Source: Gavia stellata
Taxonomy: Eukaryota; Chordata; Aves; Gaviiformes; Gaviidae
Direction: 5' to 3'
Length of the DNA: 64,000 bases
NCBI RefSeq assembly: GCF_030936135.1
Contig: NW_026776913.1
Span: 1,612,001 to 1,676,000, forward strand
The position numbers were made by a program, and so were the translations under genes. The stretch's first letter is position 1. Every line of letters starts with the position of its first letter. Positions 1-11,282 of this stretch are shown one piece after another. The notes under the pieces were generated by a model. It was not told where the DNA came from. It made no database searches and saw nothing but the letters and a program-made list of their open reading frames with translations.

Positions 1-430
1 GAACAAGGGCTTGCGACTGTGAGACTTCTGCCAGTCGCTTGAAGAACGCTTCATCGGCTTCTACACCTTGGTTGGGTGGTCTATAACAGACCCCCAGCAG
101 GATATCCGCCTTGTTGGCCTTCCCCCTCATCCTTACCCATAAGCATTCAACCCTGTCGTCACAACCATCGAGCTCTATACAATCAAAGCACTCCTTGATG
201 TACAGAGCCACCCCACCGCCTCTCCTTCCTTGCCTGTCCCTCCTGAAGAGTTTATAGCCCTCCATCGCAGCACTCCAGTCATGCGAGTCATCCCACCATG
301 TTTCTGTGATGGCGACTACGTCATAGCTGTCCCGCTGCACAATGGCTTCCAGCTCCTCCTGTTTGCTGCCCTTGCTGCGTGCATTGGAATAGACGCACTT
401 GAGCTGGGCTATCAATCTTGCCCCCGACAT
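1..430 (-). CDS. CR1 ORF2, N-terminal endonuclease part (partial)
   Basis: Partial reading frame of CR1 ORF2, starting at the ATG at 430-428 and open for 143 codons to the window edge. In CR1 elements ORF2 encodes an apurinic-like endonuclease followed by reverse transcriptase; it nicks target DNA and primes reverse transcription of its own RNA. Visible endonuclease hallmarks are the VVAITETWW segment (metal-binding glutamate), the GRRGGGVALYIK segment and the VCYRPPN segment. No stop interrupts the visible part. The start ATG follows the ORF1 stop by about 60 bases, the usual compact CR1 arrangement. Whether the reverse transcriptase part is intact lies outside the window. Confidence 0.8.
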   Translation of the reverse strand, partial: MSGARLIAQLKCVYSNARSKGSKQEELEAIVQRDSYDVVAITETWWDDSHDWSAAMEGYKLFRRDRQGRRGGGVALYIKECFDCIELDGCDDRVECLWVRMRGKANKADILLGVCYRPPNQGVEADEAFFKRLAEVSQSQALV

Positions 431-492
431 TGGCACGCCACCACTAGGCTCATCTCTAGGTAGCCTGGCTTCATCCCCTTCCCCCTTCAAAT

Positions 493-1566
493 CTAGTGTA
501 AAGCCCTCTTGATGAGGCTTGCCAACTTACGAGCAAGGATCATTTTCCCCCTTTGAGGATAGTTGAACACCGTCTGCACCCAGCAGACCCGGTGCCGTGT
601 AGACCACCCCATGGTCAAAAAAACCAAAATTCCTCCAATGGCACCAGTCTCTGAGCCACACGTTGACCAGGTTTCCTTTCCTGTTCCTATCAGCATTCCT
701 CCCTGCCACTGAAGGGATTGAGGAAAATACCACCTGTGCTCCCGATCCCTCAACCAGTCTCCCCAGTGCTTTAAAGTCCTTCTTGATCCCTTTCAGGCTT
801 CTTCGCTCAATCTCATCACTGCCAACCTGCAAAACCAACAGCGGGTAGTAATCGGTGGGCTGTACCAGACCAGGGAGTTTCCTCGTGACTTCTCTCACCC
901 GGGCCCCAGGGAGGCAGCAGACTTCCCTGTGGGTTGGGTCAGGCCCTCTGTTCCCCTCAGGAGGGAATCGCCTACAACAATTACCCTCCTTTTTGTCTTA
1001 GTAGAGGTGGTTCTGATGTGTGGGGCAGACTGTCTCGCCCTAGGTAGCCCCCTGGAAGGACTTTCATCCATATCCTCGTTATCCTGGCCGTCAAGTTCCA
1101 GAGCCCCATATCTGTTGTGTAGGGGCAGCCGGGAAGGTGAGGGAGGCCGGGAGGGGATTCGCCTGCTGCCCCAAGCAGGGTCCTTTTCCCATTCCCCTTC
1201 GCCTCTTAGGTCCCCTCCTTCTGCCCGGCGGCAAGAGGGTAAGGGGTCCTCTGCTTCTCCTGGAGCCTCCGTCCTCTGCCTTTGCCTCAGGGACGGTAGG
1301 GCATGGCTCCACCAGTCTATCTCCCTCTCGCACTCCCTGATACTCCTCAGCCTCTCCACCTCCTCCTTCAGCTCTGCCACCAGGCTGAGCAGATTGTTCA
1401 CCTGGTCGCACCACACGCAGGCATTGTCTCTCCCGTCCTCCGGCACCGGCATCAGGCTCAGGCACTCCTGGCAACCAGAGACCTGGACAGCCGCGTGCCT
1501 GGGCGGGAGCTCCGTCTGGGTCGCCACATTCCTTCTGGCGATGGCTTTCGGCCGAGTGGAGACCAT
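493..1566 (-). pseudogene. CR1 ORF1 (esterase-like), frameshifted
   Basis: CR1 ORF1 read from the ATG at 1566-1564. From the N-terminus it shows a cysteine-rich patch (GCQECL and ACVWC), a leucine-rich coiled coil (LLSLVAELKEEVERL), a charged linker, and an SGNH/esterase-like domain beginning at the VVGDSLLRG block (about 980-955). CR1 ORF1 proteins are known to carry such an esterase-like domain and to bind nucleic acid. The reading frame breaks twice: near 895-950, just after the GDSLLRG block, and near 550, before the C-terminal end at 493. The frames on either side of each break still read as recognisable ORF1. A long open frame on the opposite strand (929-2086) is a GC-rich shadow of this gene. 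Confidence 0.75.
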
Positions 1567-2115
1567 GGCTGGGCCTCCTCTGGGAGGCCGATGGCCGCTC
1601 GTCCGCAGAGCCTTCAGAGCCAGGAGGGCAGGACTGCGCCCTGCCCGCACGCCTTCCCTGCACGCCCTGCCTGCGCGAACTGACGCCCCACACCCTTCTG
1701 AGGCGCCACGTCCTGTTTGCCTGCCCTGTTCGCTGCGCTCCGGGTCACTCGCGCTCCCTGGGGGCTGCTCTTGTACGCGAGGGCGTTGGAACTCCACCGC
1801 TCTAGTCCCTGCCCACACTGAGTCAGAGCTGCCGCTCCTCAGGAGCTCGCGCTGCCGGCTCGGGGAGGGGGGTGTGGGGAGCGGGCTGGGGCACCCTCTC
1901 TCTCCCTGTGCTTTCGCCTTCGCGGTTTGCCACCCTAGGAAGGGTCCCCCGTCGCGATCCTCCGCTCCGGAGCCCTTCGCCTCGGTGACTTCACCGAAAT
2001 GGCGGGCACTCTGGGTTTTAAACTGCCGCTACCTCTATTGTAATTGGTGTAAAAGTTTCTCGTTTACTTTTAAAGGTATAGGCTAAGAAAAATTCGGAGC
2101 GCAAGCTCGGTGAGG

Positions 2116-2984
2116 GGTGGTCACACCTTGGAGGTGGGTAGCTTTGGGATGGAGGTGTGTTTTCTGGTATTATAATGAGATTATAATGAGCAAAGTTCAC
2201 CCAAAGGATAGTATTTTGTCAAAAAATGACAGACAGTTGGCTCAGGGTGGTAAATATGCTGCTCAGGGTAGTAAATATGCAGCTTGTCAGTTCCATAGTA
2301 ACTTCCAGTTCCCGTCTTATCACAGAGCCTGGCCGCGGTGTTGCCAACATCTAAAGTTGCCTAGGGAACCTCTGTGGGATGGATTCCTTGCGTATTCGCC
2401 ACACTCCACCCTGAAGATTTCTTCAATACTGTAGCTTTAATATAAATTTAATTCCTAAATTACCTCCAGCAATTATTCCACACACAGGAGGTTGAACCAG
2501 GGGTAGTTGCAAAGGAGGAATTTAGAAACCTTGCCAAGGACATAGGGACAATGCCAAAGCCAAAGCTCCAGTAGCCTTTAGAGCTGCAGGAAAGGGTAGA
2601 GGAAGCAAAATGAGCTGATCCAGGCTTAGAGGGTCATATGGAATGAGACACACTCTGCCTGGAAGCCTGTAACAAGTGGGCGCTGCAGAGGTTTGCATCT
2701 CGAACTGCATACCTCAGCCTAGGAGATGGGGAATGTTCCTTGCTGGGGTGGCTGTGCCAGCCCATCCACATGGGTCTAGATGGTGCAGTCTACTTGAAGA
2801 CATTCCTGTAACCCAAACACATTGGGATGAATGCCAGATTGGCTATTCGACATCAAGCATTTCACCCAGTCGGTCTCTTGGCTTTGATATCTTTTCCCTT
2901 TGACTATACTCCTGAAATCTCTCAATGTAACCACATAAGAATTGAAGACTAAAGGGAGATTATGCCCAGACCTGGCTCCGTAGT
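2116..2984. other. unassigned noncoding DNA
   Basis: AT-richer sequence just upstream of the CR1 5' end. I see no coding similarity, RNA gene or recognisable repeat. A short direct repeat of the type GGTAAATATGCAGCT appears around 2,250-2,285. Confidence 0.5.
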
Positions 2985-3490
2985 GTGTTTTTGCATGTTA
3001 AAGAGCCCTCTGGTGCCGAGTCCCTGAACTGCAGGTCCTTAAAGTCTGAACAAGCCTCTACAGAAGTGAAAATCAGAAGCAAACCTCCAGGGTTCTGAGG
3101 GTGTAAGCAAGCCCCACTTAGGGCCATGTCTGGAAAGACCATGGAGAAAACAACCGGACAAGCTGACCATTCCAGAGGGCTGGTGAAGCAGGAAATCAGA
3201 GGCACTTGGTGCAGGAGGAAATTTAACTCTGGAGGTCACTGTGAAAGCTCTTGATGTGTTTCACCAAGCAGGATCCCCTACAGAGGGGGACCCTTTCCCT
3301 CATGGGATGCTCAGGGCTCTTTCTAGGGGCAGTGTGCTGTGGGAGTGGGCCATGCCAAGTGCAGGTCAGCCATAGAACGCCTCCCAGGCTCTAGGGAGGG
3401 TGGGTGAGGAGGCAACGAAGCGCTGGAGCTGTAAGGACCTGGCGTCCTCTTGTGGGTTTCACTGGAAGAGACAGAATCTCAGTCCTGTTG
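2985..3490 (+). repeat. recurrent unknown module, diverged copy 1
   Basis: Diverged copy of the module seen six more times in this window. Diagnostic pieces are GGTGCCGAGTCC near the start, GCTCAGGGCTCTT near 3,310, GCCAAGTGCAGG near 3,353, and GGAGCTGTAAGGACC near 3,424. This is the most degraded plus-strand copy. I cannot name the repeat family. Confidence 0.5.
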
Positions 3491-4089
3491 TGGAGGTTCC
3501 AGCCCCAACAAGGCCTTTGGCCAGCGTAACCACAGGCTGTACTAAAATGTCTTATATCTGTGCATGCTTCCGTGCTGACTTCAAATACCCCACCTCACGG
3601 TGACCCCGTGATGTCCCAAGCTTTACTGATGTCCCTCTGTCCTCACTAGCTCTTGCTTCCAAGAAACATCTGTGGTTTTTTTGAAGGTTTACCAATTCCT
3701 GTGAGTTCCCCACACCCCGTTTGTTTTCTTCCGAAGCCTTGTTAATGCTCCTTTATCACCCAAGATATCCCAGCCCCTGACATGCTAGAATCATCGCTTT
3801 AGCTCCACATCCCAGCACTGAAATGCACATCCTCTTCCTTCTTCTGCTGCCTCAGAATAAAAATTCTACCTATGTCATTTCAGCATGACCCCCCCTGCTA
3901 TTTCAGGGGTTTCTCCTGCCTTTAACACGGTCACTGCTATGCACATGCTGCTCTCCCCCTGCGCTCCCATGTCTCTTACAAACCCTTGCTCTTCCCCTGC
4001 AGGGATGAGACTTCAAGAGGTTTGTGCATCGTCCAGGCTCACTGATGTTTCCTGAGGTCTGTCCAAGTGTGGGGAGTGAAGGAGGGGAG
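3491..4089. other. unassigned noncoding DNA
   Basis: No gene, RNA gene or clear repeat recognised. Open frames here are short and lack any family signature. Confidence 0.45.
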
Positions 4090-6260
4090 GAGAGCGAGGT
4101 CAGCTCATGGGGCAGGACTGAGCACAGCCACCTCCAGCAGCGGCCGTTCCCCATCCCCAGGCTGAGGCATGGACACAAGATGGAAACGTCTGTGTCACCC
4201 CTGATTTGCACAGGAGGGGCCTTCCTTCCTGTCATATTTCTAGGATAAATCATCATCATCATCATCTTTAGCACACAGACACCGACTGCTTTCCATTTCT
4301 GGGCTCTGACATGGTTGTAAGGATTTGCGAAAGCCATCTGCAATCCCCCTGTTTTGCACTGACATCCCCTGACCCTCTCTCCAAGAGCCACACATGCCCA
4401 ATCGCTGCTGCTCAGGGCAATTAACTCCTCAGAAGAGGCCTCGAGCTTCCTGGATCTTCCTGGTGCTTTTTGCAATCTTCCTCACTGCCTCCAGAGCTCA
4501 TGGTGAGACCTCTTGGCTGTAACAGGGTCTTTATGACCATCTCTTATGAAGCGGTTGTCTTTTTATGATCATCGGTGTAGAAAGAGTGGTCACAGAAAAG
4601 CACCACATATCTCACAACGGATGCTGAGTGAAGTGCCAGGAAGAACCAGGGGAGCTCCCCCCATGCCTGTGGCTTCCTGGCAAGGAGTCTGTCCTGAGAA
4701 GGGCATCCAGCCTCTACCCCTCTCTGGAGGGGGAAATCAGCAGCGTCCACACCACGTAGGGGCACAAAGGGCCACTTTTTCAAGAGCACCCTTCATCTGA
4801 ACTTCTGTAGGTTTGTCCTTGATGATGGGGTGTCAACACCTTGTATTGCAAATGCTGATTCAATATTGGTACTGGTATTGCCCAAAGAGGCTCCACAGAT
4901 GCAGACTGCTACACTGCAGCTATTTGTATCTTGGGAGATTAATGCTTTTTTGTAGCTACTGGTAATCTTAGGGAAACCAAACACCTGAAGTATGATTTAA
5001 GGATTCTCAACTAAAGCCCCACCAAGTTTGCATCTCAAGCAGTGGGATGCCAGAGGGTAAGAGAAGGATGATTTGGGCACGTTCCCGGCATCCGGGAAAC
5101 TGAAGCGTGCTCTCCTCTCCCTGACACCCTGCCCTCCACAATGAGCTGTGTGAGAAACTCTGCCAACCAGGGCTGAACTCACAGTCGTGTCAGGTAACCT
5201 GTGTCTAACTGCAGCCAACGTTGTCCTGCCAGCTCAGGCTTTGAGCTTCCACTTGAGCCCAAAAGATTTCCATTCACACTACCGCCATCTTCCCCCTGAC
5301 AATGGCTGTTATGTGACAAGACTGTCCTGGATCTCCATGCAGGATGGGCAAAAGAGTTTAATTACAGGACTGGAACCTTTTCCCTTGCTGGAAATGTGAA
5401 CCTGGCTCCCAACATTGATGTATTGAATCTCCTTTGCCACTTTGAAACTGGCTCGCTGAAAAACTAGCCCAGCATGTTTGTTAGTTTGGTTGGTTTGGTT
5501 TGTTTTAACCCAAATGAACATGCAGCACTGAAGCGGGTTTCCATATTATCTGCACAATGTCTGCTCCAAGAAGGGAAATTTCTCAGCCTGCAATGGCAAA
5601 TGGGTGAAGCTGTGGGGAATAAAGGTGTTGCTTCAGACAGTATTTGGTATGCCTACAGGACAAAAGGTTAGTGAAGGTGAATAAGCATGAAAGAAGCAGG
5701 AAACCTTCCCGACAGTCATTCTTACTTGTCAAAGTAGGTAGAATTTTTCAGTGGTTAGCCTCTGGCATGAAGTTCCTAGAACAGTGTTTGTTCTCTCCCT
5801 GCTCTCTCTTTGTTATCACTTGAAGATTAGACTTCTTAGACAGAATTGCCCTTAAAACATGCCTGCTCCATATATTTTCTCCCTGGTTTAGGTAAGAGGT
5901 GGAGGGGTGGAATAAGGTAGTTGTTTCTTTTTCAGCCAAAGGAGGCCAAGGTACAGCTCACAGCTTTCTGAAAAGGCACAAAGGAAGGCAAAGGTTTCAT
6001 GTGGCGGTGTGACTGGCACCCCCTGCTCCTGACCCCTGGAGTACACTGACACAACACTGTTACCTGCATTTTTGGTCCCCAAAGCCCTAAGCGTGCCGCA
6101 GAGAGCCTGGAAGCTCTGAGCTGCCTTTGTCTGCCCTGCATTGCAGCAGGTAAAATGAAACTAACCGAGTCAGAAAGTTGGTTTTGATTCTCTTCACAGC
6201 CTAAAGCACCACGTGCCTAAGGAGGCCACCCAGGAAATACAAAGAAGACTCAAAGGTAGG
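4090..6260 (+). repeat. third, diverged copy of the 19,930-22,325 segment
   Basis: This stretch aligns in order with 19,930-22,325 and with 52,620-55,040. Anchors are AGGTCAGCTCATGGGGCA near the start, a shared GCCTGTGGCTTCCTGGCAAG block (4,665), CTGGATCTCCATGCAGGATG (5,329), AATGTCTGCTCCAAGA (5,556) and TTGGTTTTGATTCTCTTCAC near 6,178. It is clearly more diverged than the other two copies are from each other, so it predates the main duplication. It carries no OR and no credible coding frame. A short CAT triplet run (about 4,249-4,265) lies inside it. Confidence 0.7.
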
Positions 6261-6659
6261 ACTAGGTACTTCCTGAGCGCAGGACAATGCCACCCTCACT
6301 TGTAGCTGCATCTCTTCTCCTGGGGCACACTGCAAGGCACAGGCTCAGGGAAGGGCTTTTGGGAAAGGGATTGATGGGGGAGTTTCTGGTCCAGCCTCCC
6401 ACCAAAGGGTAGGCTACCACCAACCCCAGGGTCAGGCTGGGTGACATTTTGGGGAATTGAAAACCTCACAGAGAGTCTCTGGGTGTCCTGCTGCAGGGCA
6501 GCACCCGCCTAGTCCCTTTTTCCCAGTGCTCAGGGTGAAGCTCCTTGGAGGATGCTTGTGGCTGTTGCCTCTGCTGTACCATCTGCCACTGCAGAAGAGT
6601 TTGCCTCCACCATCATCTCTCCAGGTAGGTGTTGCCTGCTTTTAGACGTCCCTGTGCCT
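6261..6659. other. unassigned noncoding DNA
   Basis: No feature recognised. It lies between the diverged segmental copy and degenerate CR1 sequence. Confidence 0.4.
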
Positions 6660-7440
6660 CCCCTTCAGCAGACTAAAGAGGCCCATTTGCCTCAGCCTCT
6701 TTACACATCTCACGTGCTTTAGACCCCTAAGCCCATCATGACAGACTTCCTCTGGAACTTTTCCAGTTTCTCCATCCTCCTTTCACGATGGGAAAAGCAC
6801 AGGCTCACATGACATCCATCATAACTCCCATGCCCTTCTCCTGTGGACTCCTCAGCCGGTCACATCACTGCCTGTCCTGATGCACCGGGTTTATTCTGTC
6901 CCCAGGGCAGACCTTGCCCCCTTTGCCTTGTAAAACTTCAGGAGGTTTTGGTTGGCCAAACTGACAAGTGTGTCAAGGTCCCTCTGGACTGAAACTCCAA
7001 CACGTCAGCATTTAAGGTTTGTGGGCTACTGCCTCAAACAAGAACATGGAGAATTGCAGGACACTACAGGCAATGAAAGAAAATCATCTGCTTAAGAGAG
7101 TTGCTACCCAAGATGGAAAATAACACAGCAACCAGCTCAGCAATACCAAAAGAGGGTATAAAACAAGAAATGCATGGCCAATGGGAAAGGATTAACAGGG
7201 TAGGCCGTTCTTTTTGAGGCTCTTAGGATAGTAAAAGAGAAGAACTTGGGCAGGGGGAACCAAAATGGGAGCAATGCATGTATGTGGTCAGGGCTGTGTA
7301 GGGGCACCAGTAAATTCCTTCTGCGGTCAAGGAGAACCTGAATGCTTTCCCTAATGTAAAAACATGAAGGGGTGGAAAGGACAGCATCATTCAGCCTGGA
7401 AGGAGCCTCCAGACGTGTAACAATCAACCTCCTGCTCATT
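6660..7440 (-). mobile_element. degenerate CR1-related sequence plus repeated tail
   Basis: The first part (about 6,660-7,020) resembles the 3' part of CR1 ORF2 read antisense, with the AAGGTCCCTCTGGACTG type block near 6,975. The second part (about 6,890-7,440) recurs, diverged, at 35,880-36,420 and 40,200-40,740. Shared order includes the block after CTCTGGACTGAA, an AG-rich stretch and a GTGCTTTCCCTA-type end. Old and fragmented; no open frame. Confidence 0.5.
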
Positions 7441-7584
7441 GCAGGTTCAAAACAGATAACTCAGGGCTTCATCCAAACATGTCCTGATCAGTTTCTTGGA
7501 CAGAGCCAGCACACACTCCCTGGGAAACTTTTACTTTCTTCATGCTGTAAAGCTTTCTCCCTATACCGAGCCTTATCGTCCCTT

Positions 7585-8375
7585 AGAATCATAGAATCAC
7601 AGAATATCTCAAGTTGGAAGGGACCCATAAGGGTCATTGAGTCCAACTCCCTGCTCCTCACAGGACTACCTAAAAATAAAACACATGACTAAGAGTGTTG
7701 TCTAGGCGCCCCTTGAACTGTGACAGGCTTGATGCCGTCACCACTTCCATGGGGGACCTGTTCCCATGACTAACAACACTCTCAGTGAAGAACTTTTTCC
7801 TCATGTCCAATCTGAACGTCCCCTGACGCAGCTCCATTCCATTTCCTCGGGTCCTATCGCTGGTCACCAGAGAGAGGAGATCAGCACCTCCCCCTCCGCT
7901 GCCCCCTTGAGGAGGTTGTAGACTGCGATGAGGTCACCATTCAGCCTTCTCTTCTCCAACCTGAACAAACCAAGTGACCTCAGCTGTTCCTCGTAAATCT
8001 TGCCCTCAAGATCTTTCACCATATTGGTGGCCCTCCCCCGGACACACTCTAATACCTTCATGTCCTTCTTCTGTTGAGGCACCCAAAACTGCACACAGCT
8101 ATGCTGTGCTTGTTGCACCCCAGGACACGGGTGGCCCTTTGGGCTGCCAGGGAACACTGTTGGCTCCTATTCAACTTGCCATGAACCCAAACCCCCAGAT
8201 CTCTCTCTGCAGGGCTGCTCTTCAGCCTCTCCTCCCCCAATTTGTACGTATAACCCGGACTACCGCATCCAATTGGAGAATCCGGCACTTGCTCTTGTTA
8301 AATTCCATACGTTTGGTGAAAACCCAGCTCTCTAGTCTATCCAGCTCTCTCTGTAAGGTTTCCACTCTCCCTAGT
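7585..8375 (-). mobile_element. CR1 LINE 3' fragment, minus strand
   Basis: A 5'-truncated CR1 whose 3' end is near 7,585 (ATAGAATCACAGAAT on the plus strand). The minus strand encodes the C-terminal part of ORF2: a conserved block with [27 protein letters not shown] and [11 protein letters not shown] (8,157-7,864), followed in another frame by [12 protein letters not shown] and [12 protein letters not shown] (about 7,867-7,680). The frame is broken between these. The left copy of the large duplication starts immediately next to its far end. Confidence 0.85.
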
Positions 8376-8384
8376 CTGACCTCC

Positions 8385-9715
8385 TGCTCATGGCAGAAGC
8401 AGCTATGGAGTCAGACCATGTTGCTTAAGGCTTTATCCAGTGGAGGCTGAAAGCATCCAAGGACAGTGATGGCACAATGTCTCTGGGAAACCCACTCTGA
8501 TGCTTGGATGCCCTCATGGAGAACAAGATTTTCCTTATCTCCAGCCTTAATAGTCCTTATTTCAACATTTGACTATTGACCATTATCCTCCTGCCAAAGA
8601 TCACGGTGACGAGAGTGGATCCATCTTCCTGAAAAAATTCCCGCAGTGACTGGCAGGCTGCTCTGAGATTCCCAAGGCCTTCCCTTCTCCAGGATGAACA
8701 AGAACTTTCCCCTCAGTTCCTCTTCCAAGGAACATTCTCCAGCCCCTGAGCATCTTGGTGGCCCTCCTCTGAACTTGCTCCCAGCTATCAACATGTTCCT
8801 TGCTGTGGTGGGTTTTCTCTGGCCAATAGCCCAGCAGCCACACAGCCGCTCACTCCCTCCTCCCCTGCCCCACATGAGGCCCAAAAATTTACATGGTAGT
8901 GTACAGATGTTCTAATTAGAGATTAGCAGGGGGAGACAATCACTTCCCTCACTCTTTTGCTGAGGCTCCACTTTATACACACCGGGGCACTGCTGGCTGC
9001 CTTTGCTACCACACACACGTGGTGGGATCATGTTTTGGTTTCTGCCCCCCAGCACCACCAGGGCCTTTTACGCAGAGCTGATCCCCAGCCAGGCTGTCCT
9101 CAGCCCCTACCACTGCACATGTTAGTCTGTCCCAGGCGCAGGACCTGCCATTTGGCCACCTTCTGTCCCATGAAGGTTCTGACAGGACGGTCCTCCCACC
9201 TCTCCAGTTTCCCCTCTATGGCATCCCTAGGGCACAGCAATGGTCCTCCCAATTTAGGATCATCAACAAACAAGGTGAGAGTTGCCTCCTCCAAGTCATA
9301 GCTACACGTATTAAACTGCCCAGGTCTCAGCAGAGTCCCCTGTGCTGCCCCACAATGCCCCAGTATGTCCCAGTGGCCTCCAGGTAGGGTATGACCCCGT
9401 CACCACTGCTCTCTCAGCCTGATCATCCAACTGGTGCTTCACCCTCCTGTTTGTCGACCCATCCAGACTGTAAGAACCTAACTTGGGTAGAGGAATATTG
9501 AGGGAGACCATGCCACAAGTCTTGCTTAAGCTGAGGTAAACAACATCCACTGTCTCCCCTCATGCACAAATGCAGCTACTTCATCATGAAGGTAATCAAG
9601 TTGGGGAGGCACGATTCACCCTTGGTAAGTCCATGCTGACTGCTTTTGGACAAATTCTTCTCTTTCAAGGTCCCAGAAATGTCACCCAAGAGGCCTCTAA
9701 CTGATGACACACTCC
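8385..9715 (-). mobile_element. old CR1 LINE, minus strand (left copy)
   Basis: Degenerate CR1 read antisense. Recognisable blocks are the GAAAGCATCCAAGGACAG 3' region (8,447), CTGAGCATCTTGGTGGCCC (8,746), AGGACCTGCCATTTGGCCA (9,141) and the reverse-transcriptase-derived part around 9,250-9,650, whose minus strand still reads FVDDPKLGG. Many stops and frame changes. The same element is at 40,804-42,010 in the right copy. Confidence 0.7.
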
Positions 9716-9721
9716 CCACCA

Positions 9722-10700
9722 AAGTGAGCTTGTACAGCCTGGGGTTCCCTGGGCTGCACTTTTGGCCTCCTTCCAAGAGGGGTGCACCATTGCTTTGTCC
9801 TCACTCACAAGAGACCTCTACCAATCCCATGACCTTTCAAAAGGCATATTCCAAGGAAATGTTGACCTTCCCCTGTAACTTCAGGACCACTCTTCTGCCT
9901 GTCCTACAAAGACCATTTCTAAATCATCGTTTCAGATGACGACTGCCTGGGCAAAGGCCCTTTCCATTATTCTCCAGTTTTCTCCTTCCCTTTCTCTTTG
10001 TTCGTTCTGGTACCTCTCACCTATGCTGCTGCTTTGAGCTTCAGGGACTAAAAGCCGGCCTGTCCTTCAGTAGTCTAATTGTCTCTCTTTAAGAGCCAAC
10101 TCTTTAATTATGTTGATATTTACTTTTTTGTATCTCCCTATCTAAAGCATTTCTCATGAGATTATCCCTTGTCGAAAGTCAGCCTCATGAGACCTAGCTT
10201 GTTCTTTACGTGTGGCTGAGGAGTGCGTTTTAATGTTTATGAAACTTTTCCTTGCTTTCCTTCTCTTTGCTTGCAAAGAGGAACATTCCCTCTGTGCCGG
10301 TGTGCAGGCAGTTCTCTAAGGAAAGCAGGTGGGAGGTGGTGCAATGGCGCTGTAACATTCAGCTCCCAGAGTCCCGAGAAGTCTGATCGAAGGCAAAGTG
10401 AGGCAAGTCCCAGGTGGCCAAGGACAGAAATGGTGGGGCTGGGGAGGTGAGGAGCAAGGGTGTCCGTGCAGTGTCAGGCCTCAAGGGACTGCTTTTCCTC
10501 CCCGACACTCTGGGTCAATATCAACTGGAGAATGCTGCTGTCACCTCTTCTTTAAACTGAAAGGAATAAAATGTAACATTTTAAAAAATGTATTTTTTAT
10601 TAGGGCACTTTGAAATCTTCCTCTTTAACTGCACTATGAAATGATTCCAATTAGCTGTACAAGTCTTGAAGACTGGAAGAAAGTGACACGCAGGGAAATA
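9722..10700. other. unassigned duplicated noncoding DNA
   Basis: Nearly identical to 42,591-43,620, except that the right copy has about 51 extra bases near 42,775-42,825. A diverged third copy of 9,960-10,690 lies at 33,890-34,640. No coding signature. Confidence 0.6.
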
Positions 10701-10712
10701 GCTCCTTAGGGC

Positions 10713-11240
10713 TTTCTGTGTTTTAATGAGCCCCACGGTGTATTTGGGCCTGTAGTCCATGAACCTCTGATGATGAGAGGGATCAAACCTCTCAAGAAGT
10801 CAAAGGCAGAAGCAAAAGCTGAAGTACCTTGAAGCATTAATGGGTCCCACTGAGGGCCATTACTGACAGAGCCTCCCCAGGGACTCGTTAGAGCCGATAA
10901 CTGGAGGCTGTGATTGCAGGGAGGCAAAGGCACTGTGCAGGTGGCTGTAATGCTGAGAAAGCCCTTGGATTGTTAGGTGAAGCAGAAAGGCCAAACCCTG
11001 AGCCCCAGGCCCTGGGCAGGCAGAGCTGGTCCCTCACGTGTGGCTCAGGGCTCTTCCTGGGGGCAGGGGGATGTGAGGATGAGCAATGCCAAGTGCAGAA
11101 AAACAGCGCAACACTTCCCAGCCTCCCCAGAAGGGGCGAGGAAGAACCAAAGTCCAGAGCCTCCGGGTTTCTCCTGGTAGGTGTCGGTAGCAGAGGCAAC
11201 TGCCATAGCCAAGAGGACAAAGACCTTGGCCCTGTTGGGC
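10713..11240 (+). repeat. recurrent unknown module, copy 2
   Basis: Begins with TTTTAATGAGCCCCACGGTG and runs through CTCTCAAGAAGTCAAAGGC, GCCTCCCCAGGGACTCG, GCTCAGGGCTCTTCCTGG and a TCCTGGTAGGTGTC block. The same order is seen in copies at 15,310, 34,665, 43,630 and 48,000 (plus), and 38,830-39,360 (minus). No open frame is shared between copies, so it is not an obvious gene. Family unknown to me. Confidence 0.6.
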
Positions 11241-11282
11241 TTCGGGGAGGGTTTGGTGTTCTGCTGAGGGTGTCCAGTTAGT

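Larger units (their letters stand above)
1..2060 (-). mobile_element. CR1 LINE, 5' portion, cut by window edge
   Basis: Read on the minus strand this is the 5' part of a CR1 non-LTR retrotransposon: a GC-rich 5' UTR (about 2,060-1,567), ORF1 (1,566-493) and the start of ORF2 (430 to the window edge). Most bird CR1 copies are 5'-truncated, so a copy retaining ORF1 and 5' UTR is less common. The 5' boundary is uncertain: GC-rich sequence gives way to AT-rich sequence around 2,000-2,060, and similarity could reach about 2,115. ORF1 is frameshifted, so the copy is probably dead, but the visible ORF2 part is open. Confidence 0.85.

Noticed and set aside
929-2086. 385-codon open frame on the plus strand
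   Set aside because: It lies antisense to CR1 ORF1 and its GC-rich 5' UTR; the composition is arginine, serine and proline rich with no domain. It is a shadow frame.
3903-4475. 190-codon minus-strand frame
   Set aside because: It crosses the start of a noncoding repeated segment; the frame is not kept in the two related copies.
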